64,000 bases of DNA from Desulfuromonas acetexigens. Lineage in GTDB: Bacteria; Desulfobacterota; Desulfuromonadia; Desulfuromonadales; Trichloromonadaceae. Position numbers and translations under genes: made by a program. Shown here one piece after another: positions 35,888 to 47,338 of this stretch (its first letter is position 1; every line of letters begins with the position of its first letter). The notes beneath the pieces are model-generated. The model had not been told where the DNA came from and did no database searches. It worked only from the letters and a program-made list of their open reading frames with translations. Where the stretch lies: assembly GCF_900111775.1 (NCBI RefSeq), contig NZ_FOJJ01000034.1, forward strand, positions 124,001 to 188,000, in the 5' to 3' direction.

Positions 35888-37987
35888 ATGTCGAGCCAAC
35901 ATGAAGCCTTTCGTGAAGAGGCCTACGAACTGCTGACCGCCCTGGAAAGTTCGCTCCTCGAACTGGAAGAGAGCCCCGGCGATATGGAGATCGTCGGCGC
36001 GGTCTTTCGCGCGATGCACACCATCAAGGGTTCCGGGGCGATGTTCGGTTTCGACGACATCTCCTCCTTCACTCACGATGTCGAAACGGTCTACGATCTG
36101 GTGCGCAACGGCGAGCTGCAGGTGACGGGGGAACTGGTCAGCCTCTCCCTGGCCGCCCGTGACCAGATCAAGGCGATGCTCGACGCTACCTGCGGCGGCG
36201 AGCCCTGTGACAATGTCCGTACCGAGGAGCTGCGCGCCGCTTTTCGTGCCCTGATTCCGGCCAAGGAGCGCGCTCCCGTTACCGTCCCCGCTTCTGCAAA
36301 ACCGCAAAAGCCGGTAGCCGCCCGCCAGCGAACCTATCGCATCCGCTTTCGTCCTCACCAGGCAATCTCCCAGACCGGCACCAATCCTCTCTGTCTGCTC
36401 AACGAACTGCGCGAGCTCGGCAAGTGTCAAGTCATCGCCCAGGTCGACGACATTCCCTCCCTGGACGCGATCGATCCGGAACAGACTTATGTTTTCTGGG
36501 ATGTCGTGCTCACCACTGATCGGGATCTCGATGCCATCAAGGATGTCTTCATTTTCGTCGAGGACGAATCCAAGATTCGCATCGATCTCATCGACGACGA
36601 GGAACTGCTCGGCAGCGACAGCAGCTACAAAAAGCTCGGCGACATCCTCATCGAGCGCGGCGATCTCACCCCGGAGGCTTTGCAGGAGGTTCTGCGCCAG
36701 CAGAAGCGGGTCGGCGAGATGCTGGTCGAGGCCAAGGTGGTCAGCCCCGCGAAGGTGGCTTCGGCCCTGGCCGAACAGCAGCAGGTCAAGGAAGTTCGCA
36801 GCCAGCAGCAACAGAAACAGCAGGGCGGCGGGGATGCGGCGAGCATCCGTGTTCCCGCCGATCGTCTTGATCGTCTGGTCGACCTGGTCGGCGAGATGGT
36901 CACCATCCAGTCGCGCCTGTCGCAGACCGCCCTCGGCCGCGAGGATGCCGAACTGATCTCCATCGCCGAGGAGGTGGAGCGCCTCACCGCCGAGCTGCGG
37001 GACAACACCCTCAACATCCGCATGCTTCCCATCGGCACCACCTTCAGCAAATTCAAGCGCCTGGTGCGCGACCTGTCGCAGGAGCTGGGCAAGGAGATCG
37101 AGCTGACCACCGCCGGCGCCGACACCGAACTGGACAAGACGGTCATCGAAAAACTCAACGACCCCCTGGTCCACATCATTCGCAACAGCATCGACCACGG
37201 CATCGAGGCGCCGGAGAAACGCGAGGCGGCGGGGAAGAAACGCCAGGGTTCGATCCGCCTGGCGGCCATCCACTCCGGCGACAGCGTCATTATCGAGATC
37301 GTCGACGACGGCGCCGGGCTCAACGAAGAGGCGATCCGGCGCAAGGCGGTGGAAAAGGGCCTGATCGGCGAGCAGGAGCAGCTTTCCCGCCATGAACTCT
37401 TCCAGCTGATCTTCGCCGCCGGGTTCTCCACCGCCCAGAAGGTCACCGGCGTTTCCGGCCGTGGCGTCGGCATGGATGTGGTCAAGCGCGCCATCGAGTC
37501 GTTGCGCGGCTCCATCGACATCGACAGCGTCGCCGGTCAGGGCACCACCATCCGTGTGCGCATCCCCCTGACCCTGGCGATCATCGACAGCCTGCTGGTG
37601 GCCATCGGCGAGGACTGCTACGTCATCCCCTTGAGCATCGTCGAGGAGTGCATCGAGCTGACCCGCGCCGACGTCGCCGCCGCCCACGGCCGCAATCTGG
37701 TGCGGGTGCGGGACCGGTTGGTCCCCTACGTCCATCTGCGGGAAGAATTCGCCATCACGGAGAAGCCGCCGGTGATCGAGCAGGTCGTCGTCACTGCCGT
37801 CAACGGGCATCAGGTCGGTTTTGTCGTCGACCGGGTCATCGGCGAACACCAGACCGTCATCAAATCCCTCGGGCGCATGTACCGCGACGTCCAGGGCCTC
37901 TCCGGCGCGACCATCCTCGGCGACGGCAAGGTGGCGTTGATCCTCGATATCCCCCAACTCATCCAACGGGCCGAGCAGACGGCCTGA
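35888..37987 (+). CDS. cheA: chemotaxis histidine kinase CheA
   Basis: 699 aa from ATG 35888 (GGAGGG at 35876-35881); an upstream in-frame start at 35864 lacks a better SD. HPt with H44 (FRAMHTIKGSGAMFGF), a P2-like CheY-binding region ~140-240, P3 dimerisation, kinase core with HIIRNSIDHGIE and VDDGAGLNEEA and GRGVGMDVV, and C-terminal CheW-like domain. All catalytic motifs are intact. Autophosphorylates and passes phosphate to CheY and CheB. It ends at a terminator, separating it from the cheW unit. Confidence 0.96.
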   Translation: MSSQHEAFREEAYELLTALESSLLELEESPGDMEIVGAVFRAMHTIKGSGAMFGFDDISSFTHDVETVYDLVRNGELQVTGELVSLSLAARDQIKAMLDATCGGEPCDNVRTEELRAAFRALIPAKERAPVTVPASAKPQKPVAARQRTYRIRFRPHQAISQTGTNPLCLLNELRELGKCQVIAQVDDIPSLDAIDPEQTYVFWDVVLTTDRDLDAIKDVFIFVEDESKIRIDLIDDEELLGSDSSYKKLGDILIERGDLTPEALQEVLRQQKRVGEMLVEAKVVSPAKVASALAEQQQVKEVRSQQQQKQQGGGDAASIRVPADRLDRLVDLVGEMVTIQSRLSQTALGREDAELISIAEEVERLTAELRDNTLNIRMLPIGTTFSKFKRLVRDLSQELGKEIELTTAGADTELDKTVIEKLNDPLVHIIRNSIDHGIEAPEKREAAGKKRQGSIRLAAIHSGDSVIIEIVDDGAGLNEEAIRRKAVEKGLIGEQEQLSRHELFQLIFAAGFSTAQKVTGVSGRGVGMDVVKRAIESLRGSIDIDSVAGQGTTIRVRIPLTLAIIDSLLVAIGEDCYVIPLSIVEECIELTRADVAAAHGRNLVRVRDRLVPYVHLREEFAITEKPPVIEQVVVTAVNGHQVGFVVDRVIGEHQTVIKSLGRMYRDVQGLSGATILGDGKVALILDIPQLIQRAEQTA

Positions 37988-38019
37988 CCGCCGATCTTCC
38001 CCACGCAACTCATCCCCTG

Positions 38020-38056
38020 CGCCGAAGGAGTTTTTACAGCTCTTTCGGCGTTTTTT
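38020..38056 (+). terminator. rho-independent terminator after cheA
   Basis: CGCCGAAGGAG pairs with CTCTTTCGGCG across a TTTTTACAG loop region, followed by TTTTTT. Confidence 0.85.
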
Positions 38057-38206
38057 GTTTTAGTCAAAATTCAGACCACTCCTACAAAATTTTGACAGGG
38101 CGTTTTTCCTGTCTGGGCTTGGCGGAGCCTTTTTCTTAGCGCTCTCGAACCGGACTGAATGTGTCTTTTTTGTTCATTAAGTAGACAAGGGCCGTGATAA
38201 ATACTT

Positions 38207-38222
38207 TGGCACGAGATTTGCT
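38207..38222 (+). promoter_or_regulatory. sigma-54 promoter of the cheW unit
   Basis: TGGCACGAGATTTGCT matches the consensus TGGCACG-N4-TTGCW exactly. It lies ~140 bp before cheW in a 376-bp gap. Between them is the inverted repeat TGTGA/TCACA (38253-38271). No other gene in the gap. Confidence 0.88.
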
Positions 38223-38363
38223 GTAAATTAAGCGCCAACTAATTGTGCTTATTGTGAGGTAAAAAATCACAGATAGTAGACTTGGCGCGAAATTGTCCCT
38301 CAAAACAGGCATAAACAGAGGTTACTGGAGGTTTTAAGGCTCTTTAGGAAAGGAGATGCAGGC

Positions 38364-38867
38364 ATGGCGGAAGCAGGAGGCAGCGATAATCACCAGTATT
38401 TGACCTTCAAACTCGACGAGGAGATCTTTGCCTTGGGGATCGACAAGGTGCGCGAGGTGCTTGATTACACCAGCGTCACCAAAGTGCCCCAGACCCCCGA
38501 TTTCATGCGCGGGGTCATCAACCTGCGCGGCAGCGTGGTTCCGGTCGTTGACATGCGCCTCAAGTTTGGCATGGCGAAAACGGAGAAGACCGTCAACACC
38601 TGCATCATCATTGTCGAAATCAACCTCGAAGGGGAAACGACGGTCCTTGGCGCTCTGGCCGACTCGGTGCAGGAGGTGCTCGATCTGGAACCGCAGCAGA
38701 TCGAACCGGCGCCGAAGATCGGCACGAAACTGCGTACCGAGTTCATTCGCGGCATGGGCAAGCGCGACGAGCAGTTCATCATCATTCTCGATATCGACAA
38801 GGTCTTTTCCAGCGAAGAATTGGCATCGGTGCAGGGAACGATTCCGGGAGTGTCTGCCCCGGCGTAA
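38364..38867 (+). CDS. cheW: chemotaxis coupling protein CheW
   Basis: 167 aa, one SH3-like CheW domain: YLTFKLDEEIFALGIDKV, PDFMRGVINLRGSVVPVVD, and the C-terminal half through IILDIDKVF. It links CheA to receptors. SD AGGAAAGGAG upstream of ATG 38364. First gene of the second chemotaxis unit, 63 bp before the MCP. Confidence 0.95.
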   Translation: MAEAGGSDNHQYLTFKLDEEIFALGIDKVREVLDYTSVTKVPQTPDFMRGVINLRGSVVPVVDMRLKFGMAKTEKTVNTCIIIVEINLEGETTVLGALADSVQEVLDLEPQQIEPAPKIGTKLRTEFIRGMGKRDEQFIIILDIDKVFSSEELASVQGTIPGVSAPA

Positions 38868-38930
38868 AAAACGTATCGATTTTAGGCGGTTGTAATTGGG
38901 TTTGATCTTCATACATATCAGGAGGACAGG

Positions 38931-40958
38931 ATGAAACTTGGAGTCAAGATCGGTCTCGGGTTCGCCGCGCTGTTGGCCATTGCCGCCACCCTGGGGATTC
39001 TCGCCATCGTCAACATGAGCACGGTTCGAACCCAATCGACCATGCTGCAACAAGAGTACGTACCCGAGGTCGCTATCGCCAATCAACTGGAGCGCAGCTC
39101 TTTCCGCACCATGTACGCCATGCGCGGTTACGGTTTCACCGCGGAACAAGCTCTTCTCGATACGGCACAGGAAAATCTCAAGGCTCTGCATGAACGGTTG
39201 GAGAACGCCAAAAAGCTTGGCGACGCTTCCCCCAACCTGAAAGCCCTGCGCCCAGCGGTGGAAAAAGTGGAAAAAGTGGTCAACGACTACGAAAATCTAG
39301 TCGAGCAGACCATCACCATCAACGCCGCCATGGACGAAGAATGGGAGCAACTCGATGCGGCTGCTGGTCAATACATGGAAAACTGCAACTCTTTCCTGGC
39401 CGGTCAAAACCAGCGGATAGAAGATGAAATCAAAGCCAACATTGGTGAGGCCGGACTGGATGAGCGGCTGAAAAAAATCACCCTGGTTAACGAAATTATC
39501 GACCTCGGAAATGCCACCCGCATTGCCGCTTGGCGTTCGCAGGCGGAACGGGACCCGAAAGTAATCGAAAACGCCAACGGCAACTTCGATCTGATGAAGT
39601 CCAAATTCGGGATGTTGCGCGCAATTACTCGCCTCGAAGAGGACCTCAAGCGCATCGATGCGACCGAAGCTGCGGCAATGAACTATCAACAAGCGATGAA
39701 CGAGTTTCTTGGTCTTTGGCTGAAAAACAACGAACTGGGCAGGCAGCGCGGCGAAGTCGGCGACCAGGTTGTCGCCGAAGCCCGTGAAGTTGCCGTGGCC
39801 GGCATGGACGGCACCACCCGCATCGCCGAAGGAGCGGTTTCCGCTTTGGCCACCGCCAGCACCGTCATGATTGTCGGCCTGCTTGTTGCCCTGGTCGTCG
39901 GCATCACGATCGCCATCTTCATTACCCGCGCCATCACCAAACCGATCTTCAAAGGTGTGAAATTCGCGGAAACAATCGCCGTCGGCGACCTGACTCAACG
40001 TCTCGATATCGACCAGAAAGACGAGATCGGCCAACTGGCCAATGCCCTCAACACCATGGTCGACAAGCTGAAAGACGTGGTCGCCAACGTCCAGACTGCC
40101 GCCGACAACGTCGCCTCGGGCAGTCAGGAGCTTTCCGCTTCCTCCGAGGAGATGAGCCAGGGTTCCACCGAGCAGGCTGCCGCCGCCGAAGAGGCGAGCA
40201 GCTCGATGGAGCAGATGGCGGCGAACATCCGCCAGAACGCCGACAACGCCATGCAGACCGAGAAGATCGCCATCAAGAGTGCCCAGGACGCCCAGGAAGG
40301 TGGCAAAGCGGTGGCCGAGACGGTCGGGGCGATGAAACAGATCGCCGAGAAGATCAACATCATCGAGGAGATCGCCCGGCAGACCAACCTGCTCGCCCTG
40401 AACGCCGCCATCGAAGCGGCGCGGGCCGGGGAGCACGGCAAGGGCTTCGCCGTCGTTGCTGCCGAGGTGCGCAAGCTGGCCGAGCGCAGCCAGAACGCCG
40501 CCGGTGAAATCGGCGAACTTTCCGGCAAGAGCGTCGACATCGCCGAGAAAGCCGGGGAAATGCTGAGCCGCATGGTGCCGGACATCCAGCGCACTGCCGA
40601 GCTGGTGCAGGAGATCGCCGCTGCCAGCAAGGAGCAGGACACCGGCGCCGAGCAGGTGAATCAAGCGATCCAGCAGCTCGACCAAGTCATCCAGCAGAAC
40701 GCTTCCGCCTCCGAAGAGATGGCTTCGACCTCCGAGGAGCTTTCCAGCCAGGCCGAGCAGTTGCAGGATACCATCGGCTTCTTCAAGGTCGATGTGCGCT
40801 CCTCGGGCATCGTGCGTAAACCGGCCGCGACGAAGAAAAACAAGCCCGCGACGGCTGCCCGGGTGAGCGGTGGCAAGAGCCAGGCCGAGTCCGGTGGTCT
40901 GCTTCTCGACATGAACAGCGGACGGGACAAGCTGGACGACGATTTCGAGAAGTTCTGA
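38931..40958 (+). CDS. methyl-accepting chemotaxis protein with HBM-like sensor
   Basis: 675 aa. TM1 ~8-28, a ~270-residue all-helical periplasmic region (~30-300) whose length and helix pattern suggest the bimodular four-helix HBM type, TM2 ~306-332, HAMP ~333-385, and a full signalling hairpin ([18 protein letters not shown], then [18 protein letters not shown]). HBM receptors bind organic acids such as malate or succinate; the ligand here is unknown. SD AGGAGG before ATG 38931. Methylation sites would be used by the downstream CheR/CheB. C terminus DDDFEKF is acidic and not the NWETF tether. Confidence 0.93.
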   Translation: MKLGVKIGLGFAALLAIAATLGILAIVNMSTVRTQSTMLQQEYVPEVAIANQLERSSFRTMYAMRGYGFTAEQALLDTAQENLKALHERLENAKKLGDASPNLKALRPAVEKVEKVVNDYENLVEQTITINAAMDEEWEQLDAAAGQYMENCNSFLAGQNQRIEDEIKANIGEAGLDERLKKITLVNEIIDLGNATRIAAWRSQAERDPKVIENANGNFDLMKSKFGMLRAITRLEEDLKRIDATEAAAMNYQQAMNEFLGLWLKNNELGRQRGEVGDQVVAEAREVAVAGMDGTTRIAEGAVSALATASTVMIVGLLVALVVGITIAIFITRAITKPIFKGVKFAETIAVGDLTQRLDIDQKDEIGQLANALNTMVDKLKDVVANVQTAADNVASGSQELSASSEEMSQGSTEQAAAAEEASSSMEQMAANIRQNADNAMQTEKIAIKSAQDAQEGGKAVAETVGAMKQIAEKINIIEEIARQTNLLALNAAIEAARAGEHGKGFAVVAAEVRKLAERSQNAAGEIGELSGKSVDIAEKAGEMLSRMVPDIQRTAELVQEIAAASKEQDTGAEQVNQAIQQLDQVIQQNASASEEMASTSEELSSQAEQLQDTIGFFKVDVRSSGIVRKPAATKKNKPATAARVSGGKSQAESGGLLLDMNSGRDKLDDDFEKF

Positions 40959-40979
40959 TATAGCGCTATTGCAATGAAT

Positions 40980-41009
40980 CGTAGGGGCGCAGCATGCTGC
41001 GCCCCTACG
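40980..41009. repeat. 30-bp perfect palindrome
   Basis: CGTAGGGGCGCAGCA followed by its exact reverse complement, centred on GCATGC, between the MCP and cheR. Similar GC-rich palindromes are dispersed in many bacterial genomes; as RNA it is a hairpin that could stabilise the upstream message. Confidence 0.9.
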
Positions 41010-41028
41010 GTCCAACCATCGAGGGACC

Positions 41029-43462
<2,434 letters not shown>

Positions 43463-43657
43463 TTCCATTCCCCTTTCGTTCCTCCCGTTTCTTTTCCCGT
43501 TGACCGCTTTTTGCGCCACGCCTATCATGCGCGAACAGACGAGGCATTGCCTTCGGCCGGGCAGCTGGTACCTTTATGGAACTCCGGTTGCTTGTGCCGG
43601 AGGATCAGGGGTCGCAGACAGCTGAAGATCGCTTGATTCAGAGGGAGAGGAGAGCTC

Positions 43658-44998
43658 ATGGAAATCGAGAAGGGCGCGGGAAAACTGGCCAAGACGCTGC
43701 GGGTGATGATTCTCGACAAGCCGGGGTATCTCGGCAAGCTGACTTCGGCCATCGGCATGCAGGGGAGCAGCATCGGCGACATTCGGCTGTTGCGCATGGG
43801 TCTGACCCACAACACCCGGGAAATGACCATCTATGTCGATAACGACGAGCAGATGGAGGAGATTCTCGACAACCTGGCCAAGGTCGAGGGGATCATCGTC
43901 GAGGATGTCATCGACCTGGTCCATCAGCTGCACGAAGGGGGGAAGATCGCCATGAAGGGGACGCGCCCCTTGAACACCATCGGCGACATCCGCAAGATTT
44001 ACACCCCCGGCGTCGCCACCATCTGTCGCGATATCCAGAAACGCCCGGAGCTGGCCTACAAATACACGGCGATTCCCAACCAGGTGGCGATCGTCACCAA
44101 CGGCACGGCGATTCTCGGTCTCGGCGATATCGGCGCGGTCGCGGGGATGCCGGTCATGGAAGGGAAGGCGGCGCTCTTCGACCGGCTGGTGGGGGTGAGC
44201 GGCATTCCCATCCTGATCGAGAGCAAGGATCCGGCGGTGATCATCGAGACAGTGAAGAACATCGCCCCGACCTTCGGCGCCATCAAGCTCGAAGACATCG
44301 CCGCCCCCGAATGTTTCGAGATCGAGGACGTGCTCGACCGCATCCTCGACATCCCGGTCATGCACGACGACCAGCACGGCACCGCCGTCGTCGTCCTCGC
44401 CGCGCTGCTCAACGCCACCAAGTTTTCCGGGTTGATGCTGGGCAAGTCGGCGATCGGCGTCATCGGTCTGGGCGCGGCGGGGATGGGGATTTCCAAGCTG
44501 CTCCTCTCCTACGGGGTGAAGAAGGTCATCGGCACCGACTTGCAGGAATCGGCCCGGGAGCGTTTGAATGCGGCCGGCGGCGAAGCCGGGACCTTGTTGG
44601 ATGTCATGGCCGGGGCCAATGTCGTCATCGCCACCACCGGTTGCCCTGGTCTGATCAAGCCGGAGATGGTCAAGAAAGGGCAGGTGATTCTCGCCCTCTC
44701 CAATCCCAACCCGGAAATCACCCCCGAGGATGCTGCCGCCGCCGGCGCCGCCTTTGCCGCCGACGGCAAGAGCGTCAACAACGCCCTCGGTTTCCCCGGC
44801 ATCTTCCGCGGCGCCCTCAACGTGCGCGCCCGGGTCATCAACAATAAGATGAAGATCGCCGCCGCCAAGGCCATCGCCGCCTGTGCCGAGGAAGGGGAGC
44901 TCGTCCCCTCCATCCTCAACGACGAAGTCCATCAGAAAGTCGCCGAAGCGGTGGAGCGGGCAGCCCTGGAGTCGGGGGTGATCAAGCCCTGGGAGTAA
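43658..44998 (+). CDS. NAD(P)-malic enzyme with N-terminal ACT domain
   Basis: 446 aa. ACT-type domain ~10-85 (LRVMILDKPGYLGKLTSAIG), then malic-enzyme domain (YTPGVATICRDIQ, AIVTNGTAILGLGDIG, the divalent-metal Glu/Asp in IKLEDIAAPECFEIE and MHDDQHGTA) and the Rossmann NAD domain (GVIGLGAAGMGISKLL). It should convert malate to pyruvate and CO2, with the ACT domain giving allosteric control by an amino acid or other small ligand. SD GGAGAGGAG before ATG 43658. Monocistronic; the 195-bp gap after cheB shows nothing clear. Confidence 0.93.
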   Translation: MEIEKGAGKLAKTLRVMILDKPGYLGKLTSAIGMQGSSIGDIRLLRMGLTHNTREMTIYVDNDEQMEEILDNLAKVEGIIVEDVIDLVHQLHEGGKIAMKGTRPLNTIGDIRKIYTPGVATICRDIQKRPELAYKYTAIPNQVAIVTNGTAILGLGDIGAVAGMPVMEGKAALFDRLVGVSGIPILIESKDPAVIIETVKNIAPTFGAIKLEDIAAPECFEIEDVLDRILDIPVMHDDQHGTAVVVLAALLNATKFSGLMLGKSAIGVIGLGAAGMGISKLLLSYGVKKVIGTDLQESARERLNAAGGEAGTLLDVMAGANVVIATTGCPGLIKPEMVKKGQVILALSNPNPEITPEDAAAAGAAFAADGKSVNNALGFPGIFRGALNVRARVINNKMKIAAAKAIAACAEEGELVPSILNDEVHQKVAEAVERAALESGVIKPWE

Positions 44999-45000
44999 GG

Positions 45001-45180
45001 GATGTGAGGAGAGAAGGGTGAGGGGTGAGGAGAACAGGCTGAAGACTGAAGTCTCTCGCTCCTCATCCTTCGCCCTATTTCATCATTCCTCACTCATCAT
45101 TTCTCCTCACGCCGTTCAGCCTTCAGCCTTCAGCCTTCAGCCTTCGGCCTTCAGCCTTCAGCCTTCAGCCTTCAGCCTTT
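45001..45180. repeat. heptamer repeat array and inverted T/C-rich repeats
   Basis: 45114-45179 is a tandem array of about nine 7-mers (TTCAGCC), one changed to TTCGGCC. It is preceded by GAGGAG/CTCCTC-type inverted segments and by CTGAAGACTGAAG. The same units occur at 12752-12826 and ~47304. Forward translation gives repetitive QPSAFSL peptides, so frames here are not genes. Confidence 0.9.
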
Positions 45181-45181
45181 C

Positions 45182-45643
45182 CTACTCCTCCCCTTCGATC
45201 TGAATCTTCCGTCCTCCCGTTTCTTTCTTGCCGAGGGGCATGCTGATCTCCAGGATGCCGTTCTTGCAGATCGCCTGGATTTTGTCGGCGTCGGCTCCTT
45301 CCGGGAGCATCAGCCGTCGACGGAAGCTGCCGAAGTGGGTTTCCCGCACCAGGTAGTCGTGATCCTTGGCCTCCCGGTTCGCCTTGCGCTCGCCGCTGAC
45401 GGTCAGCATATTGCCGTCGACGCTGACATTGAGCTCTTCCCGTTTCACCCCGGGGACTTCCACCTCGACATAGAAGGTGTTGTCTTTTGTGTAGCTGTTG
45501 ATGGCCGGGGTGCCCATCCCGAGGCCCTCGCCGGGTTCGCGGGTCAGACCGAAGGTGCGGCGGAACATTTCGTCCATTTCCCGGTGCAACTGGCTCAGTT
45601 CCTTGCTTAGATCCCGAAATGGATCCCAACGGCTGGGTAACAT
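45182..45643 (-). CDS. Hsp20/alpha-crystallin small heat-shock protein
   Basis: 153 aa. N-terminal WDPFRDLSKELSQLHREM, alpha-crystallin domain ~45-140 (VEVEVPGVKREELNVSV, LPEGADADKIQAICKNGILEI), and C-terminal KIQIE. ATP-independent holdase preventing aggregation. Minus-strand gene; upstream of it (45644-45760) shows a TATAAT at good orientation but the nearest TTGACA is 22 bp away, so the promoter is uncertain. No CIRCE element recognised. Confidence 0.95.
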   Translation of the reverse strand: MLPSRWDPFRDLSKELSQLHREMDEMFRRTFGLTREPGEGLGMGTPAINSYTKDNTFYVEVEVPGVKREELNVSVDGNMLTVSGERKANREAKDHDYLVRETHFGSFRRRLMLPEGADADKIQAICKNGILEISMPLGKKETGGRKIQIEGEE

Positions 45644-45771
45644 AGGCTCTCTCCTTTCCCGCTGATGGATCGTTTATTATACCTTTACGTTCTCCCGTCG
45701 CCCTGTCAACCCACGCCGTCGTGGAAATTCAATTTATGAATGCCCGTGATCGGTGCGGGGGAATTAAATTC

Positions 45772-45805
45772 TTGACACAAACGATAGAGTTAGATAAATG
45801 TTCTA
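45772..45805 (+). promoter_or_regulatory. promoter and operator of the Rrf2-cysK unit
   Basis: TTGACA 45772-45777; the -10 is weak (TAAATG at 17 bp). The palindrome TAGA-N7-TCTA (45791-45805) covers the -10 region, fitting autorepression by the Rrf2-type product. Confidence 0.5.
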
Positions 45806-45832
45806 GTAACAATTTTTTGGAGGGAAACTCTG

Positions 45833-46309
45833 ATGAAATTTTCGACTAAAAGCCGTTACGGACTGCGTGCCCTGTTCGACATGGCCTACCATTCGGGAAA
45901 TCTGCCGACGCAGATCAAGGATATCTCCCGGCGGCAGGACATCTCGCCCCGTTATCTGGAACAGATTTTTCAGGATCTGAAGAAGGCCGGACTGATCAAG
46001 AGCCGACGTGGGCCGCAGGGGGGGTACATGCTCGCCCGCAAGCCCGAGGAGATCACCGTTCGCCAGATTCTCCTCGCCGCCGAGGGCGATCTGACCCTGG
46101 TTCTCTGCGCCCGGGAGGATTGCGAGGAAAACAAAGGGAAGGGCAAGTGCGATTTCGACAGTCGCTGCGTCACTCAGCAGGTCTGGGCCGAGGCGACCCG
46201 GCAGCTCTCCGCTTATTTCGATTCGGTGTCCCTTAAGGATCTCTGCGAGCAGGGCAAGACCATGGGGTTGGAGAAGGAACTCGATCACCGCTTTATGTAT
46301 TACATCTGA
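45833..46309 (+). CDS. Rrf2-family (IscR/CymR-like) transcriptional regulator
   Basis: 158 aa. N-terminal winged helix ([53 protein letters not shown]). Four Cys occur in [21 protein letters not shown] and the following Cys, compatible with an iron-sulfur cluster or thiol sensing. Cysteine synthase follows 19 bp downstream, so it probably represses cysteine synthesis as CymR does, or senses Fe-S status as IscR does. SD TTGGAGGGAAA before ATG 45833. Confidence 0.92.
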   Translation: MKFSTKSRYGLRALFDMAYHSGNLPTQIKDISRRQDISPRYLEQIFQDLKKAGLIKSRRGPQGGYMLARKPEEITVRQILLAAEGDLTLVLCAREDCEENKGKGKCDFDSRCVTQQVWAEATRQLSAYFDSVSLKDLCEQGKTMGLEKELDHRFMYYI

Positions 46310-46328
46310 CCGCAGCACGGAGGATTTC

Positions 46329-47249
46329 ATGCCGGCAACCACAAGTACCAGCCCCTTGGGGCAGATCGGCCAAACCCCCCTGGTCCAAATCACCCGCCTT
46401 GGCGACGGGAGCGGGGCCGCCGTTTGGGGGAAACTCGAATCGATGAATCCCGGCGGCAGCGTCAAGGATCGTATCGCCCTGGCCATGATCGAGGCGGCCG
46501 AGCAGCAAGGGCTACTCAAACCCGGCGCGACCGTGGTCGAGCCGACCAGCGGCAACACCGGCATCGGTCTCTCCCTGGTCTGCGCCCTCAAGGGCTACAA
46601 GCTGATCCTGACCATGCCTGACACCATGAGCCAGGAGCGGCGGCGACTGCTCGGGGCATACGGTGCCGAGCTCGTTCTGACCCCCGGCGCCCAGGGGATG
46701 CGCGGCGCTATCGACGCCGCCGAGGAACTCGCCCGGGCGAAGAAGGGCTACATGCCGCAGCAGTTCAAAAATCCCGCCAACCCCCTCGTTCACGAACGGA
46801 CGACCGGACCGGAGATCCTCGCTGCCCTCGACGGTGCGGTTGACGCCTTCGTCGCCGGGGTCGGCACCGGCGGCACCATCACCGGCGTTGGGCGGGCGCT
46901 CAAGGCGCGCAATCCCCAGGTGCACATCGCGGCGGTGGAACCGGCCGATTCGGCCGTTCTTTCCGGCGGTGATCCGGGTCTGCACAAGATCCAGGGGATC
47001 GGTGCCGGCTTTGTCCCCGATGTTCTCGATACCGCCATTTACCAGGAGGTAATCCGCGTCGGCAACGACGACGCCATCGCCACCGCCCGCAAGCTGGCCC
47101 GGGTCGAAGGGCTTTTTGTCGGCATTTCCGCCGGCGCCAACGTCTTCGCCGCCCTACAAGTGGCCCGTAGGCTCAAGCCCGGCCAGAATGTCGTGACCAT
47201 CCTCTGCGATACCGGCGAGCGCTATCTGTCGACGGGGATTTACGACTGA
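46329..47249 (+). CDS. cysK: cysteine synthase (O-acetylserine sulfhydrylase)
   Basis: 306 aa. PLP lysine in [12 protein letters not shown], phosphate loop [22 protein letters not shown] and C-terminal [13 protein letters not shown] all present. Makes L-cysteine from O-acetylserine and sulfide; forms an operon with the Rrf2-type regulator. It may also supply sulfur for Fe-S and haem-protein cysteines. Confidence 0.95.
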   Translation: MPATTSTSPLGQIGQTPLVQITRLGDGSGAAVWGKLESMNPGGSVKDRIALAMIEAAEQQGLLKPGATVVEPTSGNTGIGLSLVCALKGYKLILTMPDTMSQERRRLLGAYGAELVLTPGAQGMRGAIDAAEELARAKKGYMPQQFKNPANPLVHERTTGPEILAALDGAVDAFVAGVGTGGTITGVGRALKARNPQVHIAAVEPADSAVLSGGDPGLHKIQGIGAGFVPDVLDTAIYQEVIRVGNDDAIATARKLARVEGLFVGISAGANVFAALQVARRLKPGQNVVTILCDTGERYLSTGIYD

Positions 47250-47261
47250 GGCGTGAGGGAC

Positions 47262-47300
47262 GAGGAATGAGGAATGAGGAATGAGGAATGAGGAATGAGG
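47262..47300. repeat. GAGGAAT tandem heptamers
   Basis: Five-plus tandem copies of the 7-mer GAGGAAT directly after cysK, followed by a CTTCAGTCTTCAGCC unit at 47304-47318. Likely slipped-strand type repeat; not coding. Confidence 0.9.
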
Positions 47301-47338
47301 CGTCTTCAGTCTTCAGCCTGCAGCAATTAAAGGATCGC

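Noticed and set aside
35441-38008. 855-aa minus-strand open frame
   Set aside because: Antisense to cheA and the STAS gene; Asp/Gly-rich shadow without motifs.
38253-38271. TGTGA/TCACA inverted repeat as a CRP site
   Set aside because: The spacer is 9 bp, not the 6 bp of a CRP site; also downstream of the sigma-54 promoter.
45114-45179. CRISPR-like array
   Set aside because: Unit is only 7 bp with no spacers.
45018-45203. Open frame with QPSAFSL repeats
   Set aside because: Product of the TTCAGCC heptamer array, not a gene.
45676-45709. Minus-strand sigma-70 promoter for the Hsp20 gene
   Set aside because: TATAAT and TTGACA are present but 22 bp apart, too far for a standard promoter.
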